Positions 1 to 7,578 of a DNA stretch of 64,000 nt are shown in pieces. This stretch comes from Pullichristensenella sp963930055 (lineage in GTDB: Bacteria > Bacillota > Clostridia > Christensenellales > Aristaeellaceae): contig CAWVKS010000008.1 in NCBI GenBank assembly GCA_963930055.1, positions 310,001 to 374,000 of the forward strand. The letters are read 5' to 3'. Within the stretch, counting starts at the first letter, position 1, and each line of letters opens with the position of its first letter. The position numbers and the translations under genes are program-made. Under the pieces are notes generated by a model. It searched no databases and was not told the DNA's origin. It was given only the letters and a program-made list of their open reading frames with translations.

Positions 1-554
1 GCGGCGGCGGCGTCGAAGCGGGCGTCGTGGTAGTGGTCGCCGCCGCCGAACCACTTGCGGCACTTGCGCGTGACCAGCTCCGGGGTGATGCCAAAGTGCT
101 TCATCAGTTCTTCCAGGCGCGGGGGCTTTAACTTGTTGGGGTTCTGCTTGAGGGGGATGTTGGCCTCTTTGGTGTAGTGTTGCAGCGTGCAAAAGCGGGG
201 AATGTCGGGGAATTTCACGCCGATGCGGGCAAATTCGTCGCGCAAATAGCGCATGTCGCCGGCCACGTCGTGGCCGATGACCATGCCGCACTTTTCAAAA
301 TCGCGGTAGATCTCATCGGCATGGTGGGCAAACAGGTCGCCCCCGGAAAGACGGCGCAGCTGCCCCACGCCCAGCCCGTGCACCTTGCGGGCGTGGCGGT
401 TGATGGCCTCCACGGAGAAATAGAAGTTCTTGCCGCGGATGCGGCGGCCGTCGATGATGAGGTAGGAAAGCTGTATGATGCGGCTGGGGCGCATGCCGTC
501 CAGTTCCGCGTCGAGCGCGATCATGCGCTTTTTCTCGTGCTTGTGTCCGAACAA
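1..554 (-). CDS. DEDDh 3'-5' exonuclease (DnaQ/RNase T-like), 3' end outside window
   Basis: The visible N-terminal part of about 184 residues is a DEDDh exonuclease domain, which removes nucleotides from DNA or RNA 3' ends using two metal ions. Exo I is ALDAELDG (Asp and Glu ligands), Exo II lies in GHDVAGDMRYL, and Exo III is HDARFD, fitting the HxAxxD form of DEDDh enzymes. I choose the TTG start at 554 because AGGAGG lies eight bases upstream; the internal Met of RMIALDAE would lose the ribosome site. It follows patB on the same strand after a 65-bp gap with a hairpin. The C-terminus runs off the window, so it could be a free exonuclease or the start of a larger protein. Substrate is unknown. 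Confidence 0.8.
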   Translation of the reverse strand, partial: MFGHKHEKKRMIALDAELDGMRPSRIIQLSYLIIDGRRIRGKNFYFSVEAINRHARKVHGLGVGQLRRLSGGDLFAHHADEIYRDFEKCGMVIGHDVAGDMRYLRDEFARIGVKFPDIPRFCTLQHYTKEANIPLKQNPNKLKPPRLEELMKHFGITPELVTRKCRKWFGGGDHYHDARFDAAA

Positions 555-581
555 GTGTCTGGCCTCCTAAGTCTTGAAACG

Positions 582-609
582 CCGGGCGGGAGCGGTCCGT
601 CCCGCCCGG
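582..609 (-). terminator. GC-rich hairpin between patB and exonuclease
   Basis: A 10-bp perfect stem (CCGGGCGGGA with its complement) with an 8-base loop lies just after the patB stop. Only a short T-run (TTTC) follows in the direction of transcription, so it may attenuate rather than fully terminate. Confidence 0.45.
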
Positions 610-619
610 GATACTGCCG

Positions 620-1786
620 TCATGCGCGCAGCGCGCGTTCGATGCCCTCCAGCCCCGCCTGCACGTTTTTGCGCTGCGTGGCCAGGTTGAGGCGGAAAAA
701 GCCGCGGCCCTGCTCGCCGAAGAACAGGCCGGTGTTGAGCCCCACGCCGCCCACCTCGACGAGGCGGCGGAAGAGCGCTTCGTGTTCCACGCCCGTTTTG
801 CGCATGTCCAACCACATCAGATAGGTGCCCTCCAGCGGGTGCAGCCCCACTTCCGGCAGGCGCTCAGCAAAGAAGGCGTAGGCCATGTCGCGGTTCTGGC
901 GGATGTAGTCGACGCAGCCGTCCAGCCAGTCGTCCCCGCCCTCGTAGGCGGCGCGCTGGGCGACCATGGCAAAGAGGTTGGGGCGGTCGGCGTTGACCGA
1001 GTGCATCTCCTTTTTCAGCGCCTCGCGCGCCGTTTCATCCGCCACGATGATGGACGACTGGCGCAGGCCGGCGATGTTGAACGCCTTGGTGGCCGAGGTG
1101 AGCATGATGGCGTCCGGCAAGAGGGACAATACCGGCGTGTGCGCATGCGGGGCGAAGGTGAAAGCGGCGTGGATCTCATCGGCGATGACGCGCACGTTGT
1201 AGGCCCTGGCCAGTTCCGCGAGCGTTTCCAGCTCCGCGCGCGTCCACACGCGGCCTACGGGGTTGTGGGGGTTGCAGAGGAACATGCAGCGTATGCCGCC
1301 CCGGAAAGCGGATTCCAGCGAGCCGAAGTCCATGCGCCAGCCCTCGCCGGTCTCCACCAGCGGGCTTTCGGCCACGGCGCGGCCGGCGCGCAGGATGGTT
1401 TCGCGGAAGGGGCCGTACACCGGCGGCTGGATGAGCACGCGCTCGCCCGACGCGGTCAGCGCGTACAGGGAAAAGAGCATGCTGTCCACCACGCTGGGGC
1501 TGGGGAGGATCCATTCCGGCTCCACCGAAAGGCCAAAGCGGCGCTTGAGGAAGCTTACCTCCGCCAGGCGGTTTTCCGCCACGTCGTCCGTGTAGCCGTA
1601 GATGGGGTGGGCGGCGCGCGCCTTCAGCGCCTCGACGATGGCCGGGGCGCAGGCAAAGTCCATGTCCGCTACCCAGAGGGGGATGACGTCCCCGCGGCCG
1701 AACACCTCCTGCCGGCCGTCCCATTTTTCACAGGCCGTGCCCGCGCGGTCGATGACTGCGTCAAAATATGCCGGATCGAGCTTCAT
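620..1786 (-). CDS. patB: PatB/MalY-type PLP aminotransferase, C-S lyase
   Basis: 388 residues, the normal length for the MalY/PatB class of fold-type I PLP enzymes. These act as cystathionine beta-lyases or cysteine-S-conjugate beta-lyases in the cytoplasm, releasing pyruvate, ammonia and a thiol. Seen in sequence: N-terminal PLWVADMDF, the CNPHNPVGRVW motif, DEIHAAF with the PLP-pyridine Asp, and SATKAFNIAG with the Schiff-base lysine. GGAGGG six bases before ATG 1786 fixes the start. It has its own promoter at 1826-1854 and stands alone apart from the downstream exonuclease. Precise substrate (cystathionine, cysteine conjugates, or a regulatory role as in MalY) cannot be told from sequence. 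Confidence 0.85.
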   Translation of the reverse strand: MKLDPAYFDAVIDRAGTACEKWDGRQEVFGRGDVIPLWVADMDFACAPAIVEALKARAAHPIYGYTDDVAENRLAEVSFLKRRFGLSVEPEWILPSPSVVDSMLFSLYALTASGERVLIQPPVYGPFRETILRAGRAVAESPLVETGEGWRMDFGSLESAFRGGIRCMFLCNPHNPVGRVWTRAELETLAELARAYNVRVIADEIHAAFTFAPHAHTPVLSLLPDAIMLTSATKAFNIAGLRQSSIIVADETAREALKKEMHSVNADRPNLFAMVAQRAAYEGGDDWLDGCVDYIRQNRDMAYAFFAERLPEVGLHPLEGTYLMWLDMRKTGVEHEALFRRLVEVGGVGLNTGLFFGEQGRGFFRLNLATQRKNVQAGLEGIERALRA

Positions 1787-1825
1787 GCGTTTCCCTCCGT
1801 ATGTCGTTCGTTATATGCCTTTCCT

Positions 1826-1854
1826 ATTATACTTCCGAATGGGGAAATATGCAA
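1826..1854 (-). promoter_or_regulatory. sigma-A promoter of patB
   Basis: On the minus strand, TTGCAT (1854-1849), a 17-base spacer and a perfect TATAAT (1831-1826) lie about 40 bases before the patB start. Confidence 0.8.
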
Positions 1855-1990
1855 CATAACATTTTTGCAATTATTTTTCATACAATTGGAACAGGATGGT
1901 AGCACGCTCGCCACAAACATACGATAAAATAAATTGTCAACGGTGGATTATCCCTCATCCCATTCCCCAACCCCTCCACCGTCGATCGGC

Positions 1991-2024
1991 GGGGCCTCAT
2001 ATGAGGCCCCGTTTGTTCTGTTTT
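1991..2024 (+). terminator. Perfect 20-bp palindrome followed by T-rich tract
   Basis: GGGGCCTCATATGAGGCCCC (1991-2010) is a perfect palindrome followed on the plus strand by GTTTGTTCTGTTTT. That is the form of an intrinsic terminator, but no plus-strand gene precedes it. It lies in the 341-bp patB/DUF1275 intergenic region, which otherwise holds only the two divergent promoters. It may end a short unannotated RNA or act as a regulator site. Confidence 0.4.
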
Positions 2025-2069
2025 GGCGGATTGTGCCGAATTTTGAAAGCAACGATAACTTTGTTTCGC

Positions 2070-2099
2070 TTGACACTCCAAAAGATATGCGCCTATAAT
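2070..2099 (+). promoter_or_regulatory. Consensus sigma-A promoter of DUF1275 gene
   Basis: TTGACA (2070-2075), 18-base spacer, TATAAT (2094-2099): both hexamers are perfect. It places the transcript start about 20 bases before the ribosome site of the gene at 2128. Confidence 0.88.
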
Positions 2100-2127
2100 G
2101 ATGAGGAATTTTAAGGAGGTCCTGCCG

Positions 2128-2820
2128 ATGTTTCGCAAAGCGAAGGCCGCGGAGGGCGCGCAGATACTGCCGTGGCATCAGACGTTCGCCGTGGGCATCA
2201 TCATGTCCATGCTGGCCGGCTATCTGGAGGCCTACACCTACACGCTGCGCGGCAACGTGTTCTGCAACGGGCAGACGTCGAACATCGCCCTGATGATGAT
2301 CAACTTCTTCCGCGGCAACACGGCCAAGGCGCTGTACTATCCCATCCCCATCCTCGCCTTCTTCTTCGGCACGGTCTTTGCCGCGCTTTTGCGCAGCCGC
2401 CGCTTCAAGCTGCGCTGGGCGCGCGTGGAGATGCTGATCTTCGCCCTTGAGTTCGCGCTTTTGTTCATCGTCGGCTTCATCCCGCAGGGCGCGGGCGATA
2501 CGGTGGTAAACATCATGGTTACGTTCACCACCGCCGTGCAGTACGAGGTGTTCCGCGAGGCGCGCGGCCTTTCCTACGCCAGCATCTTCTGCACCGGCAA
2601 CCTGCGCACGGCGGCGGAATACTTCTCCGCCTTCATCGGCCAGCGCGACCGCAAGGCCGGCGCCACCTGCGCGCGCTATTTGATGATCATCGGTTCCTTC
2701 GCCGTGGGCGCGTTTGCCAGCGCCTGGCTCTCGACCTTGTGGAACGTCCGTTCCGCCTGGGTCGGCTGCCTGCTGCTCATCGCCATCGTTCCGCTGATGG
2801 TGCGCTCCCGCAGGGCGTGA
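2128..2820 (+). CDS. DUF1275 (YoaK-like) membrane protein
   Basis: 230 residues with about six hydrophobic segments. The arrangement fits DUF1275/YoaK, a family of small bacterial membrane proteins of unknown function. Family-like features are the early TFAVGIIMSMLAGYLEAYTY segment, the GQTSNIALM motif after the first helix, and a central CTGNLRTA motif resembling a half-repeat of it. The start at 2128 is set by AAGGAGG eight bases upstream; an in-frame ATG at 2098 lies inside the promoter -10 box and is rejected. The gene has its own consensus promoter. Its terminator was split by the IS3 insertion immediately downstream, so its 3' end may now be read into the element. Confidence 0.75.
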   Translation: MFRKAKAAEGAQILPWHQTFAVGIIMSMLAGYLEAYTYTLRGNVFCNGQTSNIALMMINFFRGNTAKALYYPIPILAFFFGTVFAALLRSRRFKLRWARVEMLIFALEFALLFIVGFIPQGAGDTVVNIMVTFTTAVQYEVFREARGLSYASIFCTGNLRTAAEYFSAFIGQRDRKAGATCARYLMIIGSFAVGAFASAWLSTLWNVRSAWVGCLLLIAIVPLMVRSRRA

Positions 2821-3582
2821 TAAAAGAAAAGTTCCCCCGCGCCTGGACAGTACCCCAAGCAACAGACAGGGAAATAAAAGGCCTGTCGTAGAATAAGGAT
2901 AGTTTACACGGTTTTGCCCCGAAATTCAACCGGGGTAAGACCGTTTTTGAGAGAAATACGCTCGAAATTATAGAAATCGACGTATTCGGTGACGAGTTGC
3001 TCCACTTCAGTACGGGTGGTAAAGTGAGCACGATACAGACATTCCGTTTTCAGGGTGCCGAAGAAATTCTCCATCGCTGCATTATCGTAGGGACAACCGG
3101 GACTGGACATCGAGGGAGAAACGTGGTATGCTTGCATCAGGTCGAAGTATGCTTGCGATGTGTATTGAGACCCCTGGTCACTGTGGAGTGCAAGTCCACC
3201 AGTGACCTTTTCTCGTTTCAGAGCCTCACGGATGGTGTCTGTAACCAGGGAGGACGACATATCAGCGCCGATCTTCCACGCAAGGACGGCCTTTCCACAC
3301 AAATCCAGTACAGCGCACATGTACAGCATACTGCCCGGAATCGGGATGTAGGTGATGTCCGTTACCCAGAACTGATTTGGCTTCGCCTGATCGAAGTTCC
3401 TATCCAACAGATTGGGATACTTGTGAACGGCCTGCCGATAACGGGTATAAGGCCTGCGGCGGCGAACGACCGACAGCAGGGGGTCAATCCCAAATTCTGT
3501 GTAAACTCCAAATGAGGCATGAACAGAGCAGGATCATCCATTGTGCGCGGCAGCGGATTTATCCGACTGCCGCCTTGTGTGC

Positions 3583-3611
3583 AGTATAACGCCGGCGGGG
3601 GTGGATGTCAA
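3583..3611 (-). promoter_or_regulatory. Outward-facing promoter at the left end of the IS256 element
   Basis: On the minus strand, TTGACA (3611-3606), a 17-base spacer and TATACT (3588-3583) point out of the element toward the broken orfB and the DUF1275 3' end. It lies downstream of the transposase stop, so it does not serve that gene. Confidence 0.7.
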
Positions 3612-3691
3612 GGGCGGCGGCAAGGCCGCCGTTCATCGGAGCGCCGCGTACAGCGGCGCGCAGACCCTTGACGTCCGGCTCCGGCGGTGTT
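3588..3691. repeat. Large imperfect inverted repeat with two inner hairpins
   Basis: 27-base arms at 3588-3614 and 3665-3691 match as an inverted repeat at about 21 of 27 positions. Between them are two short hairpins (GGCGGC...GCCGCC and GCGCCGC...GCGGCGC). The whole can fold as a three-way junction right after the transposase stop. The left arm carries the outward promoter; the right arm has the mirror-image TTGACG-N17-TATTCG on the plus strand, with a poor -10. Confidence 0.7.
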
Positions 3692-4928
3692 ATTCGGGCA
3701 TGCGTCCGGCAAAGTAGATCGACAGCTGCGCGTGGATCACGCTCCAGTCCTGCCGCCGTCCCGTCCACTTTTTCGTGATGTCCATCATCGCCAGATACAG
3801 CATTTTCAACAGGCTGTCGTCTGTGGGGAACACCGATTTGGCCCTGGTCACCTTGCGCAGCTGGCGGTTGAAACCCTCTATGGCGTTGGTGGTATAGATC
3901 AGCCTGCGCACCTCCTGAGGGTACTTGAAATATGTACTCAGATTGGCCCAGTTCGCCCGCCAGAACTGGGAGATTCTCGGGTATTTCCCGTCCCAGCGCT
4001 CTCCAAAGGCGTCCAGAGCATTCAATGCTACCTGCTCGTCTACGGCGGCATAGACTGCCTTCAGATCCGCCATGAGGGCTCTTATATCCTTATAGGACAC
4101 ATACCGGCTGGAATTGCGCAGCTGGTGGAGGATGCAGTTTTGGATCTCGGTCTGAGGGAAGCTGGCGTGAATGGCCGCATCAAATCCCGTCAAGTTGTCC
4201 GTGCAGGCGATGAATATGTCCTCTACGCCTCGGTTCTTCAGACCATTGAGTACAGTCGCCCAGAATTTGGCGCTCTCGTTTTCTCCGACCCACATACCCA
4301 GAACGTCCTTCCGGCCGTTCAGGTCAATGCCAATAGCGATGTATGCCGCCTTCTTCACGATCTGGCCCTCGCTGCGGACATGGTAGTGGATCGCGTCCAG
4401 AAACACTACGGCGTAGACCCCCTCCAGCGGCCGTTGCTGCCACTCCCGCACGATGGGCAGGATCTTGTCCGTGATCCGGCTCACGGTGCTGTCTGAGACG
4501 CAGATGCCGTAGATGTCCTGTATATGGGCCTCAATATCTCCCGTCGTCATCCCCTTGGCGTACATGGACAGGATCTTCTCCTCTATGTCCTGGCTGATGC
4601 TGGTCTGGTTCTTCTTCAGCACCTGGGGCTCAAATTCGCCTTTCCGGTCGCGGGGAACGGACACTTCCACATCTCCGAAGCTGGTGCGCAGCGTCTTGCT
4701 GCTGTGGCCGTTGCGGCTGTTGTCCGTGGCCTTGTTCCTGTAGTCGTATCTGCTGTAGCCCAGTTCATCCTCCAGCTCTGCCTCCAAGCCGTTCTCCATG
4801 AACTCCGCGATGGTCTCCTTGAACAGATTCTGGATGTCATCCATGCTGCCGATGTTTGCCATCTGCAGCAGCTCCCGGATCTTCTCCCGTCGCGCCTTTT
4901 CTTCCGGGGTACGGTTCTTTCTGGCCAT
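3690..4928 (-). CDS. IS256-family transposase
   Basis: 412 residues, full length for the IS256 (mutator-type) family, which moves DNA by a copy-out-paste-in reaction. The DDE residues are visible as Asp in VVFLDAIHYHV, Asp in ACTDNLTGF and Glu in TTNAIEGFNRQLRK. The usual N-terminal part has an EAELEDELGYSRY segment and the downstream CILHQLRNSS motif. AGGAGG eight bases before ATG 4928 sets the start. The frame is uninterrupted, so the gene is probably functional. Confidence 0.95.
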   Translation of the reverse strand: MARKNRTPEEKARREKIRELLQMANIGSMDDIQNLFKETIAEFMENGLEAELEDELGYSRYDYRNKATDNSRNGHSSKTLRTSFGDVEVSVPRDRKGEFEPQVLKKNQTSISQDIEEKILSMYAKGMTTGDIEAHIQDIYGICVSDSTVSRITDKILPIVREWQQRPLEGVYAVVFLDAIHYHVRSEGQIVKKAAYIAIGIDLNGRKDVLGMWVGENESAKFWATVLNGLKNRGVEDIFIACTDNLTGFDAAIHASFPQTEIQNCILHQLRNSSRYVSYKDIRALMADLKAVYAAVDEQVALNALDAFGERWDGKYPRISQFWRANWANLSTYFKYPQEVRRLIYTTNAIEGFNRQLRKVTRAKSVFPTDDSLLKMLYLAMMDITKKWTGRRQDWSVIHAQLSIYFAGRMPE

Positions 4929-5279
4929 GTGTTTTACCTCCTGTGTGATGCTTCTATTCTACACCTCATGGGAGGTTTACACAAAGTTTGGGACGGTCTC
5001 ACAGCAGGTTCAGTTTGCGCATCACACGCAGGATCGCCTTGACATTCACCAACTTCCCGGTCCGGCGCTGAATCCAGCGTCGAACGCGGCGAATGCCGTA
5101 GGTCTGCTTGCTCTGCCGCTGGCACGCCACGACCAGGTCAACCAACCACTGATCCTTTGCTTCTTTCTGCTGCCGGTTTCTCCAGGCATAATATCCGCTG
5201 CGGCTTACTTCAAACACTTCGCACATGGCTTCTATGCTATATTTTCCGCGGAATCGCTCAATCACCCGGTACTTCAGTT

Positions 5280-5582
5280 TCACCTCCTTCCAGCTTCGAA
5301 CAGAAAATTTCGCAGCAACTCCACCTGCATTCGCAGCTTTGCCAACTCATTGTGCTGTTTTTCTTCTTCGCTGACCGGCTCCTTGTGGGGACGTCCCTTG
5401 GAACGCGAGATGTATCCAGCTGCCAGCATTCGTTCCTTCCTTCGCTGTCGTTCCATCAGGCTCTTCACTTGTCGCCTTTCCAGACCGTAGCTGGCTGCTA
5501 TTCCGCCATAGGTCTCCCCTTGATTATGTCGCTCTCGTACAATTTCAACCAATTGCTCCACCTTTGTATACTTTCGTGCCAT
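5280..5582 (-). CDS. IS3-family transposase OrfA (helix-turn-helix subunit)
   Basis: 100 residues. OrfA of IS3-family elements binds the terminal repeats; this one has an N-terminal helix-turn-helix (around residues 10-40, GETYGGIAASYGLERRQVKS), a basic stretch, and a C-terminal leucine-containing helix (AKLRMQVELLRNFL) suited to dimerisation. Its stop overlaps the orfB start by four bases. Close to its 3' end lies A_AAT_TTT (5310-5304 on the minus strand) in the X_XXY_YYZ frame. A -1 slip there would join OrfA directly to the OrfB frame. It is intact. Confidence 0.88.
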   Translation of the reverse strand: MARKYTKVEQLVEIVRERHNQGETYGGIAASYGLERRQVKSLMERQRRKERMLAAGYISRSKGRPHKEPVSEEEKQHNELAKLRMQVELLRNFLFEAGRR

Positions 5583-5680
5583 ACAGAAAACCTCCTGTCG
5601 CAGTTCCTATTCTACGACAAGAGGCCACTTTTTTCCTTTGTCCGTTGCTTGGGGTACTGGCCAGCCCGCGGGGGCTTTTT

Positions 5681-6547
5681 TCATTCTGGCGCTTCGCACG
5701 CCTTCGCCCACTGCAAAAAGGGCCGGACTTTCTCCCGCTCGGCCTTGAGGAAGGAGAGGTAGTAGAGCACATTCAATTCCGGGTCGGTCAGGGGAATGCG
5801 CACGCGGTGCTCCCCGTCGTTGCGCAGGTCGCTGGAGAGCGTGGAGATGGCGGCGAGGAAGTTGGTGGTGCGGATGAGGTGCTGGGTGACGTTGTAGTTG
5901 TTCTTCACCAGTGTGATGGGCAGACCCTCCCCAGCGATAATCTGCTCCATTCGTGTCAGGAAGTAGCCGCCGATCTGTGGGTAGAGGAACGGTTGGGCGG
6001 GGATGTCGCGCAAGGAGAGGCTGCGCTTTTGCGCCAGAGGACTGTCCTCCGGCACGGAGAGGAACACGCGATCGCGCAAAAAGGGCCGGCTGAGAATGCG
6101 GTCGTCCGCGAGCGGTGCGGGCGTGACCATCAGGTCGTAGACGCGTTCCTTCAGCAGGCGCGCGGCGTCGTCGCCCTCGTAGAGGTCGTCGCGCACGTCT
6201 ATGTCCGGCCGCGCCACGGCAAAGCGCGGGGCGCTGAACCAACGCACGCCCGGATCGCAAAAGGCGATAAAGAGCGTCTGCCCCTGTCCCGCCGCGCGGC
6301 GCACGTCCTCGCGCAGTTTTTCCACCGCGCGGAGGATGGCGTTCACGCGCTCCAGCGCCGCTTCGCCGGCGGCGTTGAGGCGGATGCGGTTGGCCTCGCG
6401 GTCGAACAGCGGCGCGCCCAGTTCGGCCTCGAACTTTTTCAGCGCCGCGCTCATCGCCGGCTGCGAAACGTGAAGCCGTTCCGCCGCCCGCGTCAACGAG
6501 CCGGTTTCGGCGATCACCTTGAAGGCTTCCAGCGCGTATACATCCAT
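5681..6547 (-). CDS. LysR-family transcriptional regulator
   Basis: 288 residues, standard for LysR-type regulators. The N-terminal winged helix-turn-helix is clear (residues 1-60: ALEAFKVIAETGSLTRAAER, then SQPAMSAALKKFEAELG), followed by a substrate-binding-like effector domain from about residue 90. AAAGGAGG seven bases before ATG 6547 decides the start over a Met seven codons upstream. It is divergent from the aldo/keto reductase at 6710, the usual arrangement for a LysR protein controlling its neighbour. A TATAAT on the minus strand at 6664-6659 lies between them but has a poor -35. The effector is unknown; the target is likely the 6710-8013 pair and itself. Confidence 0.85.
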   Translation of the reverse strand: MDVYALEAFKVIAETGSLTRAAERLHVSQPAMSAALKKFEAELGAPLFDREANRIRLNAAGEAALERVNAILRAVEKLREDVRRAAGQGQTLFIAFCDPGVRWFSAPRFAVARPDIDVRDDLYEGDDAARLLKERVYDLMVTPAPLADDRILSRPFLRDRVFLSVPEDSPLAQKRSLSLRDIPAQPFLYPQIGGYFLTRMEQIIAGEGLPITLVKNNYNVTQHLIRTTNFLAAISTLSSDLRNDGEHRVRIPLTDPELNVLYYLSFLKAEREKVRPFLQWAKACEAPE

Positions 6548-6709
6548 GCGCGCGCCTCCTTTCAGCATAAGCGTTTATTTATGCTCCATAAAAAACGTGT
6601 AGTGTACAAAGCGCCTAAAATGCGCTATCCTCTGGGAGAAGGGAAACCATTCCCCACCATTATAGCATAAGGAAATGCTTTGCGTAAATGCGAAAGGGAG
6701 GAAAGAACC

Positions 6710-7561
6710 ATGGAATATGCCACTTTGCGCAACGGCGTGAAGATGCCCTTGGAGGGTTTCGGCGTTTTTCAGGTGCCGGAAGCCGCTGTGTGCGAGCGCG
6801 CGGTCAGCGAGGCGCTGGAGGTGGGCTATCGCCTCATCGACACTGCCGCCGCCTACTTCAACGAGGCGGCCGTGGGCGCGGCCATCCGCAAAAGCGGCAT
6901 TCCCCGCGAGGAGTTGTTCATCACCACCAAGTTGTGGATACAGGACGCCGGCTATGAGAGCGCCAGGGCCGCGTTCCAGACCTCGCTGGACAAACTGGGC
7001 CTTGACTACGTAGACCTCTACCTCATCCACCAGCCGATGAACGATTACTACGCCGCCTGGCGGGCGATGGAGGAGCTCTACGAGGCTGGCCGCGCCCGCG
7101 CCATTGGCGTGTGCAACTTCTATCCGGATCGTCTCACCGACCTTTGTCTCAACGCGCGCGTCGCGCCCATGGTCGATCAGGTGGAACTGCACCCCTTCTT
7201 CGCGCAGGGCGGGGCTATTGAGAACATGAAGGCCCTCGGCGTGCAGGCGGAGGCGTGGGGCCCGCTGGCGGAGGGCAGGCACGGCATCTTCACCCACCCG
7301 GTGCTGGCAAAGATCGGAGAAAAGTACGGCAAGACCGCCGCGCAGGTGGCGCTGCGCTGGAACGCGCAGCGCGGCGTGGTGATCATCCCCAAGTCCACGC
7401 ACAGGGAGCGCATGGCGGAGAATTTCTCCATTTGGGACTTTGCCCTCAGCGATGAGGACATGGCCGCCATCGCCGCCCTCGACCTCGGCCGCAGCGAGAT
7501 CATTGACCACGGCAGCGCCGAGACGGCGCGCTTCCTCAACGGCTGGAAGATACACGACTGA
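6710..7561 (+). CDS. Aldo/keto reductase
   Basis: 283 residues, a normal single-domain (beta/alpha)8 aldo/keto reductase that reduces carbonyls with NADPH in the cytoplasm. The catalytic tetrad is visible as Asp44 (LIDTAAAY), Tyr49, Lys74 (TTKLWI) and His107 (YLIHQP). The C-terminal IPKSTHRERMAEN motif is the usual cofactor-phosphate binding loop. AGGGAGG eight bases before ATG 6710 sets the start. It is followed after 17 bases by a cupin gene and is divergent from a LysR regulator, which suggests an inducible two-gene operon for handling a reactive aldehyde or keto compound. Substrate unknown. Confidence 0.9.
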   Translation: MEYATLRNGVKMPLEGFGVFQVPEAAVCERAVSEALEVGYRLIDTAAAYFNEAAVGAAIRKSGIPREELFITTKLWIQDAGYESARAAFQTSLDKLGLDYVDLYLIHQPMNDYYAAWRAMEELYEAGRARAIGVCNFYPDRLTDLCLNARVAPMVDQVELHPFFAQGGAIENMKALGVQAEAWGPLAEGRHGIFTHPVLAKIGEKYGKTAAQVALRWNAQRGVVIIPKSTHRERMAENFSIWDFALSDEDMAAIAALDLGRSEIIDHGSAETARFLNGWKIHD

Positions 7562-7578
7562 ACGCAGGAGGGGTTTCC

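Larger units (their letters stand above)
3481..5000 (-). mobile_element. IS256-family insertion sequence inside IS3 orfB
   Basis: A 1520-bp element flanked by the 8-bp direct repeat ACAGCAGG (3473-3480 and 5001-5008). The terminal inverted repeats match at 15 of the first 21 positions and continue into a shared GTGTAAAC. It carries one transposase gene and a structured region with an outward promoter near its left end. Both ends and the duplication are undamaged, so the insertion is young. Confidence 0.94.
2904..5283 (-). pseudogene. IS3-family transposase OrfB, split by IS256 insertion
   Basis: OrfB is the DDE integrase-like subunit. Its first 94 codons run from GTG 5283 to 5000, where the IS256 element starts and brings a stop. 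The rest (from 3480 to 2904) holds the catalytic residues: Asp in WVTDITYIP, Asp in HSDQGSQYTS and Glu in NAAMENFFGT. Removing 3481-5000 and one 8-bp duplication rejoins the frame perfectly as ...KLNLLSVVRRRRPYT..., so orfB was intact when hit. Without its DDE half in frame the IS3 element cannot transpose on its own. Confidence 0.93.
2844..5663 (-). mobile_element. IS3-family insertion sequence, interrupted by an IS256-family element
   Basis: The ends are inverted repeats beginning TGG(A/C)CAGTACCCCAAGCAAC on both sides, followed by further matching sequence (GGACA/GACAGG, then GTCGTAGAATA near both inner edges). A 3-bp duplication GCC flanks it (2841-2843 and 5664-5666), as usual for the family. 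Gross length is 2820 bp; taking out the 1520-bp IS256 element and one 8-bp duplication leaves 1292 bp, a normal IS3-family size. It carries orfA and a broken orfB on the minus strand. Confidence 0.93.
2834..5681. terminator. Bidirectional terminator split by IS insertion
   Basis: Left arm CCCCCGC (2834-2840, preceded by an A-rich run) and right arm GCGGGGG (5668-5674, followed by CTTTTTT) would form one hairpin if the IS3 element and one copy of its GCC duplication were removed. It lies between the convergent DUF1275 and LysR genes. The insertion sits in the loop. Confidence 0.8.

Noticed and set aside
2098..2127. Upstream ATG for the DUF1275 gene
   Set aside because: It lies within the TATAAT box of the promoter; the ATG at 2128 has a perfect ribosome site.
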